NCBI GenBank assembly: GCA_963457665.1
Contig: OY735207.1
Coordinates: forward strand, 46,257,696-46,321,695
Length of the DNA: 64,000 nt
Source: Thysanoteuthis rhombus
Lineage: Eukaryota > Mollusca > Cephalopoda > Oegopsida > Thysanoteuthidae
Reading direction: 5' to 3'
The translations under genes and the position numbers were made by a program. Positions 1 through 12,393 of the stretch are shown in pieces. Position 1 is the first letter of the stretch. The number at the start of each line of letters is the position of its first letter. Under the pieces are notes generated by a model. That model did not search any database. It saw only the letters and a list, made by a program, of their open reading frames with translations, and was not told the origin of the DNA.

Positions 1-460
1 TAGAAGATTTTACGTGGGATACTGAACAGACAATTTCGTCTTGGATTCACCTATTTAATCAAGTAATTTAACATTTATGGACTCATTTACTGATTGTAGT
101 AATATCCACTCCGATTAATGCATCAATGTGTTTCTTAGTTGTTAAATTCTGTAATAGTCTAAAAATTACATTTTTGTCTCACATTGTAGGAGAAATGTAC
201 ATATTAATGAAAGCAAGGGTGAGTATTTTCATTTTGAATATTGATGAATTTACATACATTTTCTTACACTTGATTTTTTGATCTATGAAAAGTATACATT
301 TTCCCATAGAAATGGAAGCCTTCAGACGAATCATTTATTCTGAAAACAGAATATTACTTCAGGTGAAAAATCATTTATAACTTTTTTTCGGTAAAAGAAA
401 TATGTTGAAATAATTTGATAGAAAATATTATCTTTTCAGCTGAAATTTGTTCCATCTAGA

Positions 461-461
<1 letters not shown>
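1..461. other. AT-rich sequence, no gene seen
   Basis: This is AT-rich sequence with no long open frame, no recognisable family and no clear repeat. It runs up to the first AT microsatellite. Confidence 0.5.
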
Positions 462-550
<89 letters not shown>

Positions 551-577
551 ATGATGATAATAATAATAATAATAATG

Positions 578-624
<47 letters not shown>
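462..624. repeat. compound (AT)n / (ATA)n microsatellite
   Basis: A long AT dinucleotide tract is followed by an imperfect ATA/ATG trinucleotide tract. Open frames here (poly-Ile, Ile-Tyr) are translations of the repeat, not genes. It directly abuts the hammerhead-type dispersed repeat at 625, as it does in several other copies of that repeat in the window. Confidence 0.95.
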
Positions 625-905
625 TGTGTCATCAGACAGCTGTTTCGTTGTATTACAACTCTTCAATGTAGCTATACACCATCCAATATTCCTTACAGTA
701 CCATGAGGTATCATCAGAACTTTTGCTTCACACCCAGTGACTGACATTTTAACCCTGCCCTTCGCAGAACTTTACGATCAATAGGACCGAATGTAAGCAA
801 TATATTTACTTATATACAATTACCCATCCTCCAGAGTGCTGCATTCCAGAGTTGGAAGATCATTGCTATAGTACCTTGTAATGGATAAGTTGCCCTACCT
901 GAGAG
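625..905 (-). repeat. dispersed AT-flanked repeat with hammerhead-like end, copy 1
   Basis: One member of a family of about 280-330 bp seen again near 8474, 11622, 35200 and 42933. Read on the minus strand, its end (620-680) has a core like TTGAAGA, then a perfect 5-bp stem closed by AAT (647-659), then GAAAC and GTC. That is the order expected in a hammerhead ribozyme, with one core base altered. Such ribozymes are known in the pseudo-LTRs of Penelope-like elements. AT or CA tracts lie on both sides. The family assignment is inferred. Confidence 0.6.
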
Positions 906-949
906 CGCTCCATCCAAAAGAAGGGGGTGTTAATTATCGTAATGATGAT

Positions 950-1148
<199 letters not shown>

Positions 1149-1925
1149 TAATCATCAGATTTGTTGAAATGAATAAAAATTTCAATACAAACTATTGAAA
1201 TGATTTGGGAAAAAATCATGCCTGTTGTAAATTCGAAAATAAAATAGATGATTAAATACTAATCAATGGCTGCTCGATCGTTCTTAAGAACTGATGACTA
1301 AAACAAAAAACAACTTTTATACCAGTCAACATTTTTATGTTTGTTTGATTCTGAACCTCACATTTAAAAACAAACTGGGTGGTGCATATCTTTCATCATT
1401 TTTTAGAAATATCTCATATATATTATTATATATTTATAGCATCTCAGTTATAGAAAATTGATACAAATTGAATTTTGACATAGTTTCGTCATTATTGTCA
1501 CACTGAGAAAAGTTTTTTTTTGAACCAACTCAAAATAATACTTTAATTTGTTAACCAAAATGTATCAGTAAGTCTCGAAGAGAATTTTCTATCAAATTTG
1601 ATAAAACTTTTTTTGAGATAAACTAATAAATTCAAGTGCAAAAAGTATACTTACAGATACTATTTGTCGATAACATCAACCAAGCAATATGCTCACGTTT
1701 AGCCTAACGATAGGAATAATACTTCCTAACTAATAGAAACAGTTCTATTTTTATCCATTATAACTTTCTTGCATTTTCTAAAGAAATATTTGCACTTATG
1801 AAAAACACATTTCGTTATCACATGGCCCAATAATTTTCCAATTGAATCCTTACGCATAACTTTAAAGACTAGTGATTTGAAAACGATCACTCTTTAGGAT
1901 ATCCATTCGTTGACTCAAGGTTCAT
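1149..1925. other. AT-rich spacer, nothing recognised
   Basis: No coding, RNA or repeat signal was recognised in this stretch by eye. Confidence 0.5.
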
Positions 1926-2476
1926 AATTGGGAACTTGGGTATAATGAAAGATTGTATGGCACTTTTTTTCTAGAAAAATGTAAAAGGATAGATCTGCTG
2001 CCATACCAGCTACCTTTGCCTTTCTTGGACTTTATGTTTGGTAAAATGGAACTCAGTTATAATGAAAGATTGTGTAGCATTTTTTTTATAGAAAAATGTA
2101 TAGTGATAGATCTGCTGTTCTTCCTGTTACCACTGCCTTTCTTGGACTTTGAGTTTGTTATATGGAACTCAGGTTTGATGAAAGACTGTATAAGACTTTT
2201 CTAGAAAAATATATAGTAGATATGCTTTTGTACCTACTACTTCTTAGACTGTTTATTATATGGACTCCACGTGTGAAGCAAGATTGTATACCACGTTTAT
2301 TTCTAAAAAAATGAATAGGGATCTGCTGATATACCCTTTACCTTTGTTTGGCTCTAGATTTATCATATGGAGCTCAAGTGAGATGAAAAATTCTATAGCA
2401 CCTTTTTTTGCTAGAAGAATGTATAGAGATTGATATAGTGCCATACCTGCTACCTTTGATTGTCTTGGACTCACCT
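1926..2476. repeat. 117-bp minisatellite, about 4.5-5 degenerate copies
   Basis: Units start near 1930, 2046, 2163, 2262 and 2369. Each begins with a version of TGGAACTCAGGTATAATG and includes an AGATCTGCTG block and a CTTTCTTGGACTT block. Full units are about 117 bp and the last two are shortened by deletion. An 83-codon plus-strand frame and a 72-codon minus-strand frame lie within it. Both repeat themselves at the unit period and are not considered genes. Confidence 0.85.
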
Positions 2477-2959
2477 CATCATAAGATAAGATGAAAACCT
2501 TTTGCCAAGGTTATGTTTGATATGCGTCTAGCCTCTGATCAAAATTGAGAGTAGAAAGTAGTTCGCTTTTTGTTGAAGAGCCAGAAAATAAGAGAGTTTG
2601 TTTGCTTGCTTGGGACGTTTGTTTTATTTGTGTGGTTCTGTAAGAAGTGTATCCCATTCGTGGCTTGTATGAAAATTGACAGATAAATGTCAACATTACT
2701 TGTCATGAAATAAGAATCCTTTCAGTGTCCGATCTCGAAAGGTTACAATCTGAGAAAAACAAGTGACAAAATTGACAGTGACTTTCTCAAATGCAAACGC
2801 ACTTTGGCAAAAGGTTGGTGAGTATTTTAGTTTCTTTTACAGGGGAGTTTGTCAACAAATCATTTGGGATATTCCTATCATTTGGCTATCGGGGAATTTT
2901 CAAAGAATTATACAACGGATGGAAGAAGTGTTTTTTGTTGATGTTGTTAAGAAGTTTTT
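2477..2959. other. spacer outside the left arm, nothing recognised
   Basis: Short open frames of 60-71 codons are present but have no recognisable family and no counterpart outside the right arm at 62290-62780. I do not call a gene. Confidence 0.4.
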
Positions 2960-4109
2960 TTGTTTACTTTTAGTCTGATGAAACCCCACTTGAGGATTGA
3001 CTCTTGAAGTTGCTATTCAAATTCGTTGAAGCAGAAATTAAATCTCGGCTCAATGGCTTGATTTTGGTAAAATTCCCCAAATTGCAGTTCGATTATGAAT
3101 TGAAAAAGCATTTTTAATTAGAAAAATAATCATACAATGTTAGATTTATGATGTAAATTTCTTTGATCTGGTCTTAATAAATATAATCGACCTGGCACCA
3201 AAGGAAGAACTTAGTATCTGGAAGTCTTTAGTTCTATATTTTTCCAATTGGCAGATCGTTCTGTCACAGGTTGCATTGTTTGACATATCTCTTAATTTAT
3301 GGTCTGGAAGTGGAGGTATATGCAGATTTTCCATTTCAGATTAATTCTTTTAAATGCATTGATACCGTGATGTAGGTATCAAATGTAGGAAGTGTTAAAT
3401 CACAGTGTGCTTTATTTTCCAAAAAAGTTTAATAAAAATCTATTGAAGCAAAGATCGAAACTTTCATTATGTTACATTCAACATATTTGGAAAAGAAGGA
3501 TATCATTTAAGCCAAAGATTTAGCGGAAAATACGTTCAGATGTAAAGTATGTTTTAAAAAAGCTAATAGTATAACGACTATCAATGCAAAAACCAATGTA
3601 CAGCCCCTATTCTTTTAATCTGGAAATAAATACAAAACTCTTCTTTTTGTTAGATATCAAAAACGTCACTTCCTCCGACGACTCCTATACAACCCTTGGG
3701 CGCACATGGTCCAATGCTCATTACCTTCAGCATCATTAACTCTAACTTATCTTTGTACCAACTCTTTCCATTTCACTTCACCGATATTGAGCCTCACACA
3801 TACGTACAACTACACCACCGTGTCTTCACCACGTACTCCAAATGCATATACACCTCTCACTCTCGTGAATAAAATGGAAAGGCTTTTTTATTATACGACA
3901 GTCACGATAACCTTTCCTAAACTTCTTTACTTCGGGAACTACGCATGGATAATATTCCATGTTCTCTGTCTTTCCTTAGAGAGTCTATCAGTGTAAGAAC
4001 CCCCAAGTTAACTCACTTATTTGGCAGTATGGCTCGCACACTGAACCTGGATTCCACGTATTATTTTGGATTGATCAAAGCCATATGGAAATCCACGCAT
4101 TCACACAAC

Positions 4110-4365
4110 TCTGCTCCAACTCTAACACCAGTACTATTAACGACAATAAAGCTCCCACTTTTCGCAGTCTCCTCTCTTTTGATTACTTCTCACAATCGTT
4201 CGTATTATCTTATACTTACATGTACTTCATTTGTCAGTTATGCCATTGCATTAAATGTACATTATTTGTCCTCCCATATATTTTTATGTCTTCTTTCACT
4301 TTGTTTCAATGCGATTTCAAGTTCATACTTAGCGTGCATTCACTTTGTACAGTATCCTTTTCTTC
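4110..4365 (+). repeat. internal direct repeat of the arm, unit 1
   Basis: This stretch is similar to 5225-5465, about 1.1 kb downstream. Shared blocks include ACACCAGTACTAT, a TTTTGATTACTTCTCACAAT block, TTATTTGTCCTCCCAT and TTCATACTTAGCG. The right arm carries the same pair in reverse, with one extra partial unit near 61130-61260. Confidence 0.75.
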
Positions 4366-5224
4366 CACATTTACAGGGCCTCACATGTGCTACATAACAA
4401 ACCTGAGGAGACCTAATTCCTCATTTCCCAACCACCAAGAATTCCCATGATTTGCTGACTCATCTACGTGAATAGGTTCGATAAAACCTTTGGATGGAAA
4501 TTTGAAGGTGAATCTATAAACAAACATGCTTTCAAAATCCAAATTTAACTCTCGAAAAACGAAAACCTTAACTCCAACAACGAATAATTCTTCATGTTAA
4601 CCCTATCTACATCTTCATGCAAAGGTTTTCTACCAAAGTGGCTTTGAAAAAACTTCACCGATTCGACAAGATTTCAGGAAATCATCTCACGTTTCCACAC
4701 AACGATAGATTCTTCCTCAAAAACATGCGATCATCCAACAACACACACTTTTCTTCGGATTCAATTCTAATGATCTGACCAACAACATATTTTCTGTGGA
4801 CACCGACCACTAATACTAGTACAACCATCGTAGACGCCCTCTACACGCTCATTCACGCACACACGCTTGAATGAACACTGCTACAACTTTGCACCCTTCG
4901 CCGAGCAATAACAAACGTTTGCTTGACCAGACTTCATACATATTTACAAAACTGCCCAATTTGCCGTCTACATCCACACGGTAATATTTACACAATAATC
5001 TTTTTTGTAATAATTTGCAACAGTTTTTAATCATACAAACTTTTCATGCACATATACGAAATTTTTCGAACAATTTTGCAAACATAAAAAATTTTCTTCT
5101 CAGCATTTACCTGAAACAGAGACATTTTGTTTTATTTCAGTGACTAAATGAACATTCTGTTTTGTTATTCTATTTGCCTTACAGCCAAACCTCCGCTGAC
5201 ACATCGTATCTCTCTTGTGATTAG

Positions 5225-5465
5225 TTTTTTGCAACTCCTACACCAGTACTATCAAGGACAAGAAAGCTCTCTCTTTTGGCCATCTCTTCTCTTTTGATTA
5301 CTTCTCACAATCGATCGTATTTATGTTGTAATTCATTCGTCATTTATGTCCTTGCATTAAATGTACGTTATTTGTCCTCCCATGTATTTGTATGTGTTCT
5401 TTCACTTTGATTTGATGCGCATCGAAGTTCATACTTAGCGCACATTCACTTTGTACTGTACAAAA
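5225..5465 (+). repeat. internal direct repeat of the arm, unit 2
   Basis: Second copy of the 4110-4365 unit. It contains the uninterrupted version (near 5381-5390) of the site into which an RTE LINE fragment inserted in the right arm at 59491. Confidence 0.75.
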
Positions 5466-6405
5466 CAAACACAACATACAAATTTGCATCAAATACAAAA
5501 TAAATCATAACTTGTATAATTATATATGTTAACAGTTTTGCTTAATGATTAATGAGTAAATATGAAAATCTTTCATGATTGGCAGCAAAGTTTAATTTAT
5601 ACATTTGTGAGGATTCAATTCATTTAAAAATCCAGTTTTCAACTCTAACGAAAGAATCCCAATAATATGAATTAGCTAGGAGACATCCCAACGTAATGAA
5701 CATCTTCATGAAAATAAGAATTTCGATCATACATTTCTAAAAAAGAGAACAATGAAAACTGATACTTAGTTTCGTTAAACTTATTCAAAACTAATGTTTA
5801 AATGTACTTTTCAGACTTCTTTAAAATGATCCCAATTTTAATGAAGCAGAGCAGATAAATTCTGAGGGAGGCTGTGCAGCTGACGAAAAAGAAAACGTGG
5901 TACAATTATAAAACACCAGTCTGGAGTACTCCTAGCGTAACAAGAACATAATTGGGGGTGCAAGCCTATCGATAACGTCTACATTCCCTCACCGTGATTT
6001 AAACTCACAACCAATTGATTGCCAGGAGATTATCTTATTGATTGTGCTAAATTGACAAGACTTGGTTTTAACGAAATTTATCGTACAAATACACATGGGT
6101 TTATTTCATTCTAATAAATAGATACATTTACGCAAGAAATATTTTATTTCTTACATATACAATACAAAAGGTACAGCAATCATCATTCAGAATGCAAGTT
6201 GGAGTAGTAAGTGACCAAGCTACAGCCAACCCCTTTTGGGTAAAGTTATGCTTCAATTGGGCTATAGACGTATCAGGGTTACAACGTCTCATTGACGTGG
6301 AGACATAAACGAGTCACAGTGAAGGATCTGTCGTCATCTGCAGTCCTATCTCTAAATTCTATTCAAAAGGATAAGAGATTCTGAAAGTGCAGTGAGTATG
6401 AATTT

Positions 6406-6408
<3 letters not shown>

Positions 6409-6500
<92 letters not shown>
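6409..6500. repeat. (AT)n microsatellite in left arm
   Basis: AT dinucleotide tract. The equivalent tract in the right arm lies at 57990-58078, so the tract predates the arm duplication. Confidence 0.95.
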
Positions 6501-7825
6501 TAGTGTCATCCAGTGAGGTAAGTCATGTTGTCGCACCCACGAAGCTCAACTCGTTGATTGATAGATAGATACGACGAAGTCATTTGTAAATATGGACAGG
6601 CTGAGATAGATAGATAAATCTTTTCCTTATTAATGTTTTTCTTTGCAAAAAAATGTTTTAGGGAAATTAAAATTACACTATTCAATTACAATATTACGTA
6701 TTTTATTCCATTAGACATCCATATAATTATGAGTAAAAACATTGAACAATTGAATTATATTCATTTTCATGTTAAGTTTTGACGTTGAATTTCAAGATAA
6801 AAAACTGAAATGAAATCTTGAGTTTTAACATTGAGATAATCGTAACCGATGTAATTTATTTATCAATTTCAAAATGTAATGATATGTAACAATAATTGTG
6901 TGAAACTGCTTGAATGTAATACTTTAAAATTATGTGAATACTAATGACAAATTGACTTTTAAAAATTTTCCTATATTGAATCATGACATCATTAATTATG
7001 ATAGATTTACGAACTGAGCAGAAGACATTTTTTTTTTATATTTATTTTCCTTCACTTATTAATACATTCTGAAAAGCATTGTTGATATAAGTTCATGTAG
7101 GCTAAGTGCATTGATTTCGACGTCACCCCTCCTAATTGAAACGCTCAGTACAGTCCACAACTCCACTTTCCCCAGTAACGCTTAGAAGAAAATCACTCCT
7201 TATCAGTTAATTAAATTTATGTCCATTTTGTAGAATCAAATTGGAAAATACTCACCGTACACCAAATAAATACCATATTTATTTGATACTGACAAATGAG
7301 TAAAAATATTTTCTATAAAGGGTCTTATTCGTGTCTTTTCCAATTTCTTGAAAATTTTAGTTATTTTCTTCATTAAACAAACGACCAGGGGCGTAGTTGA
7401 GATAGAGATGTGTAATTTTAACCCCACCTCGGGTCCCAAATAGAGTAACGCCCCAAAAGTTTTTATAAATATTCTTCAACTGCTGGAGGGTGTCATTTGG
7501 GTAATAAGAACCCCTGCGGAGACCCTTAAATCTCCAGTCATGTCTGGTTTGGTTTTTGAAGTTCTGCATCAAGAACCTCCTCCCCCAGTGATCGTTTTGT
7601 GGTTTTTCAGAGGGTTCGCAGCCCCCAGGTTGGGAACTGCTACAATAAATGTAGAGGATGGGGATTGGCTAAATCCACCAGGCCTCCAAATCTGCAACTA
7701 CCCACCCTACAAACAATGAAAGGTAACTCATACATATCTCTGCACCGTGACAGTTTATACCCACGGTTCACTGCGGCTATGATTTTTGTTATTTTTTTTA
7801 TTTAACGAGTTAACGAGTAAATAAA

Positions 7826-7940
7826 GTGTTGGGGAGATCAATTGGGATTCGAACTCACTACAGTAGTGATGGTTTGCTTGAATCGCTTGCTAGGCGTTGC
7901 CTCTGGGTGGGGATAGCTGTTAGTGCTTTATGTCATTATA
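7826..7940 (-). repeat. tRNA-derived SINE-like head
   Basis: On the minus strand the segment has a pol III B-box-like GAGTTCGAATCCC (complement at about 7844-7856). Upstream is TAGCAAGCGATTCAAGCA, resembling an A box and D-arm. No complete cloverleaf is apparent, so this is a SINE or tRNA relic, not a tRNA gene. Reverse copies lie in the right arm at 56515-56615 and partly at 56185-56252. Confidence 0.55.
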
Positions 7941-8144
7941 TATTGATATAATCTTTTGGATATAACAGAGAGAGAAATTCACTTGAAATTGGATCGAAAC
8001 TTGTTTACTATTTTTTTTCCATCCAATTTTTTCATTTTGGAGCATTATTTGCTTCAAAAATAAGGCTACGTAATATCTAGATCGTGAAAATATTTTTTCT
8101 GTTAGTCCATGTTTTTTTGTTTTAACACCCTACTTCGCATATTT

Positions 8145-8212
8145 ATCATCAGTCTTTCAATGTCCACCGTTGGACATAGACCTTCCTCAGGATTTGCCAC
8201 ACTTCCCTATCA
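8145..8212 (-). mobile_element. RTE-like LINE 3' tail fragment
   Basis: On the minus strand this reads into the conserved 3' end seen in every RTE-like fragment here (GGAAGGTCTATGTCCAACG-type block, then ACTGATGATAAA). It marks the inner edge of the left arm. The matching fragment in the right arm is at 56258-56302. Confidence 0.75.
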
Positions 8213-8276
8213 TGTTGTATAAGTAAACTTTTTTGGATAAAATCATCTGTTTTGTTGGATTACATGTCTTCAGTGT

Positions 8277-8805
<529 letters not shown>

Positions 8806-8807
<2 letters not shown>

Positions 8808-8890
8808 AGACAAAGAGAGTTCTTATTTAAGAAATCTGCATATCAGAGAATCAATACATTTTCTTGAAGTCGGTCAATAGTTTTAAAGCC
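8806..8890 (+). repeat. direct repeat upstream of gene A, unit 1
   Basis: Contains TTCTTATTTAAGAAATCTGC and a CATTTTCTTGAAGTCGGTC block. It recurs at 12207-12290 just before the first coding exon of gene A, again directly after a hammerhead-type repeat. A block of several hundred bp was therefore duplicated in direct orientation about 3.4 kb apart. Confidence 0.65.
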
Positions 8891-9485
8891 CTCTTAATAT
8901 TCATCTAAAAAATATAAAGATAGGAGCAAGAGTACGAGTGCTGACGCTCCATCTTTTCCCTATTTATCTTTATTGCTTTTTCCAAACATTTCTCCCTTCT
9001 ATATTTTGCTACGCTTCCTCTCCCCTTAAGAGGTGGTCACTTCATCAATTGTAATCATGTTATAAAACTTTATGTCTTCAAGATGCATGAGAATGAATCT
9101 CAATCTTCTTCATTAATAATTGAGAAACATTGTAACTCCAATTGCAATGTCAAGTAATACCTGGATATCGGTTTGAACATAACACACTTCATCTTATTAC
9201 TGCCACACTGTCTTGTGTTATTCTTCAATGATTTATAGTGGTCAAAAAGTTTCGAAGGTTTCATGTTTCGAGCCCAGTCAAAGACCTATTTTAACCCCTG
9301 ACTTGCTTACAAAGTAGAAATAATTTATCCCCCATCGAAATTATAATATTGGGCGAATACTAAGACATCTAGGCAGTTTAGGAGTCTTGATGTTGGAATG
9401 TTACCAATTGGCTTCACTAGAAGCAACATAAGAGGGCTTGTCTTGAGCTATTTTACCTGGAAGAGAAAATATGTTACCTAAGTAA

Positions 9486-9556
<71 letters not shown>

Positions 9557-10830
9557 ATGTATAATTGATCTCATGTATCATTTCCATGAAAGTAACCTTT
9601 AAAAGTTGACCAAAACTGAAATTTGTAATTTCAAAAATTATGAAGGAAAATATTTATACATAACCTAAATTTACTTGTGTGATATTCATTGCATTTTTAA
9701 TCTGCATGTCTTATTTTTGCATTGTACGTCTTTCAATACTTTCAATAACTACATATCTATTTATTTGTATGATCTGAATGAGTGTTTTATACAATAAAAC
9801 AGTTTATAAAACTGGTATTATTTTATTAAAAAAAATCAGCATACATCTATAAACAGAAAATGCTTTTTGAGAATTTTCGACACTTTTGATCGATTTGAGG
9901 GAGCTGCTCACTGGTCCATAGTGGAGATATTGACAGTGAATGAACAAGACAAGATTTGGACATAAAACGATTAGTTTGGCCTCTGACTTACCTGTTAGTT
10001 GTTCAAGGTGTGGTGAGTATGTTTTTAGCGTTTGTTCGTTCTGACTGTGGGAAATCTTCTTTTAAGTCCCAAACTCTACCTTAACTGCCTGTTCTATTTA
10101 TATTTGTCTTTTTGTTTTGTTTTGTTTCGTTTATATAAATGTTTGGTTTTTGGGATATTTTTTTTTCGTTGTATAATATTTCAACATATCATGTTGACCA
10201 GTAATATGGGCGCTGAAAAATGCTCGATAATTTTGATTACTTAGGCTTGAATACAGCCAAGGTTTAATCGAGAAAATTGGGACGAGATTTGTCCCCGGGG
10301 TTAAGCAGAGAATTGCCTTGTTCTATGCTTTATGCTCACGTGTTTCAAGAATTATTCAGGAAGCAATTTCGTGCTCCTGGTCAAGGTAAATGTTGCCTTG
10401 TTAGGATGTAAGTTTTTGTAGAAGACCTTGATGAGTTAGTTTCGAATTTTTCACATTATGAGTTCTCAGGAAGATTAGTTCCGCTGATATGTGTGGGTGG
10501 GAGGGGCTTTTATTCTGCGTCATTTTTAGGATGCATTGTGTAACTTTGTAGGTTGTCATTTTGTTATTCTAATTCTTATTCTTCCTTTTAAATCGTTAGA
10601 AACAAATTATAATCGTAGAGATGAGCAAAGAGTATATTGAATATACTGGGTGACTCTCGCATCAAAACGTTGAGGATTTAGCTGACCATGGTCGCTAAAA
10701 TAAGTTCATAGTTTTTCCCTTAATGAGATATCGGCAATTCTACTGTAAAATAAGGTATTTATCGTTGAATTAAAAATCAGTGAAATATCACGAACTCATT
10801 TGGGAACCACTTAAGATATATTTTAGCAAC
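8891..10830. other. spacer upstream of gene A, nothing recognised except an AT tract
   Basis: An (AT)n tract lies at 9487-9557. Otherwise this is AT-rich sequence with short open frames only. No 5' exon or promoter of gene A could be identified by eye. Confidence 0.4.
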
Positions 10831-10960
10831 TTTTCATCATCGCCAGTCTTTTATCGTCTGTCGTTGGACATTGGCCTTCCCCAGGATCCGCCAGAACTGT
10901 CTATCATAGGCGTCATGGAGTCAATACTTTCTCAATCTTGCATTCTACCAGCCTACAGGA
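10831..10960 (-). mobile_element. RTE-like LINE 3' end fragment
   Basis: On the minus strand it carries the family's C-terminal and tail block (CTGGGGAAGGCCAATGTCC region, then a GATGATG tail). It is 5'-truncated and diverged from the other copies. Confidence 0.7.
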
Positions 10961-11542
10961 CAAATGAGATTTTATTGTTCGTGAATATTCATTACAAGGA
11001 TTCGTTTCTTTGAAAATTTACATGCACATATCTTTTTTATATGATATCCTATGATTTGTGCACTGTAGGGAATAGACTTTTTTGTGCTGTATTTTTTTCA
11101 ATTTGAATTTTTGAAATATTTTTTCCCACTTTCAGTCAATTGTTTGGAGCATGATCTCACTTATGAGAGAATCACGTGCCAGTGTGATATGGGATTTACG
11201 CTAAGATTGCCTCATGTAGTAACAGATTGCCTGCGCTTGTTTTGGGCGAATTCGGGCGTTTTTCTTTTTAACTGAAGCCGTAAGGCACGTGTCTGTGGAC
11301 ACTGTGCAGTGAGAGCCTAGGAAAGATACGAAATTTGGTTTTAGGGCAGAGGTTAAGGCCACGTGAATATGACGACGAATCCTCAAAGAAAAAGGAAAGC
11401 ATTTGTTGACGTTGAAATTAATCATTTTTTCTCTCGATGGGCACAGGGAGATATGCTTAAAATCTGCAAATGCAATTTTTTTGTGTTGTTAATGTTTAAT
11501 TTTGAGGATAAGGATTGTAAATCTTTTCATATAACCACAAGG

Positions 11543-11545
<3 letters not shown>
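10961..11545. other. spacer, nothing recognised
   Basis: Short open frames on both strands (63-104 codons) show no recognisable family. The longest runs into the adjacent CA/AT microsatellite. Confidence 0.4.
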
Positions 11546-11624
<79 letters not shown>

Positions 11625-12159
11625 GTCATCTACAGACTACTATTTCGTTGTGTTACATCTTTTCAATGTGGCAATAGACTATCCAATGTCCCCTCCACGA
11701 CCATGATTTCTGACCTCCTGCACTTTGGGTTCCCTTTCTATTACTCAGCCCAGCTGCGGGGAATATGGCACCCCGGGGTAGCACTGTTCCATTGCACTTA
11801 ACGGAACAGGTCGGGTCTTGTCCTGATGCTTTCGTGTCGGAGGTTGCTTTGGTTGCTTAGCAAACTAAAGCCACGTCGGCTGGAGCTATTTTTGGATGGA
11901 TGGATGGTCGCCTATTTTCCCGACGTAAACCCTTGACCTTGTGTCAAATTTTGCTGTGGTGGGACAGTAAATAAATTGACCATCCACTATCACGAGGTAG
12001 GATCGAAACTTCGCTCCAGACCCAGTGGCTGGCATTGTACCTTTGCAGAACTGGACGGTCAGTACGACTGAATTTAAGCGATATATAACTTATGCACGAT
12101 TCCCTTCATTAGAGTGCACGGACACACACACACACATATATATACATATCTTTGTGGTT

Positions 12160-12206
<47 letters not shown>
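11546..12206 (-). repeat. hammerhead-type dispersed repeat, copy 3, with a nested GC-rich repeat and flanking microsatellites
   Basis: A CA/AT tract (11546-11621) leads into the GTGTCATC end of the family. The family sequence breaks off near 11700 after CCACGACCATG and resumes near 11980 with CACTATCACGAGGTAGGATC. Between them is a GC-rich repeat (11705-11975), so that element inserted into this one. CA/AT and GA tracts close it (12122-12206). Confidence 0.7.
11705..11975 (+). repeat. GC-rich dispersed repeat, nested copy
   Basis: Shares with 47535-47950 the ACTCAGCCCAGCTGCGGGGA-type, CACCCCGGGGTAGC, CTTTCGTGTCGG and GTCGGCTGGAGCTATTTTT blocks. Its composition is clearly richer in GC than the surroundings. 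The family class is not known to me; SINE-like is a guess. Confidence 0.65.
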
Positions 12207-12211
<5 letters not shown>

Positions 12212-12393
12212 ATTTGAAAAATCTGCATATCAATGAATTAAAACATTTTCTTGAAGTTGGTCTTCACATTTGTAAAGCATAAGATTATTCAATCGTCTTC
12301 AGAGCTTTGATAATTTGGATCCATAAACAATTAACTTATACATTGTTTATTCTTTTTAGTCTGGAACAGAAAACTACAAGAAGACCTGAAATA

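Larger units (their letters stand above)
2960..8212 (+). repeat. left arm of a large inverted repeat
   Basis: This whole segment recurs in reverse complement at about 56055-62290, with the blocks in the same order. They are the 62-codon frame region (3146-3334), the 3360-3700 block, a pair of internal direct repeats, the 5600-6120 block, an AT tract, a GATA-type tract, the 6620-7600 block, a tRNA-like SINE head and an RTE LINE tail. The outer boundary is near 2960, where similarity stops after a shared ACTTTTAGT. The inner boundary falls in the LINE tail near 8150-8212. Over the 189-bp stretch I aligned by eye, 9 positions differ. No protein-coding gene is supported inside the arm. Because it holds several unrelated repeats, it is better read as a segmental duplication than as one mobile element. 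Confidence 0.85.

Noticed and set aside
1953-2204. 83-codon plus-strand frame
   Set aside because: It repeats LP(L)PFLDF-type peptide at the 117-bp minisatellite period.
2763-2978. Possible additional exon 8-like sequence after a TTTTACAG acceptor
   Set aside because: The acceptor and first Gly codon fit, but the following residues do not resemble the family and the length differs from 128 bp.
3945-4450. Overlapping frames of 150 and 121 codons in the left arm
   Set aside because: They span an internal direct repeat of the arm, the matching right-arm region does not keep one equivalent open frame, and no motif is recognisable.
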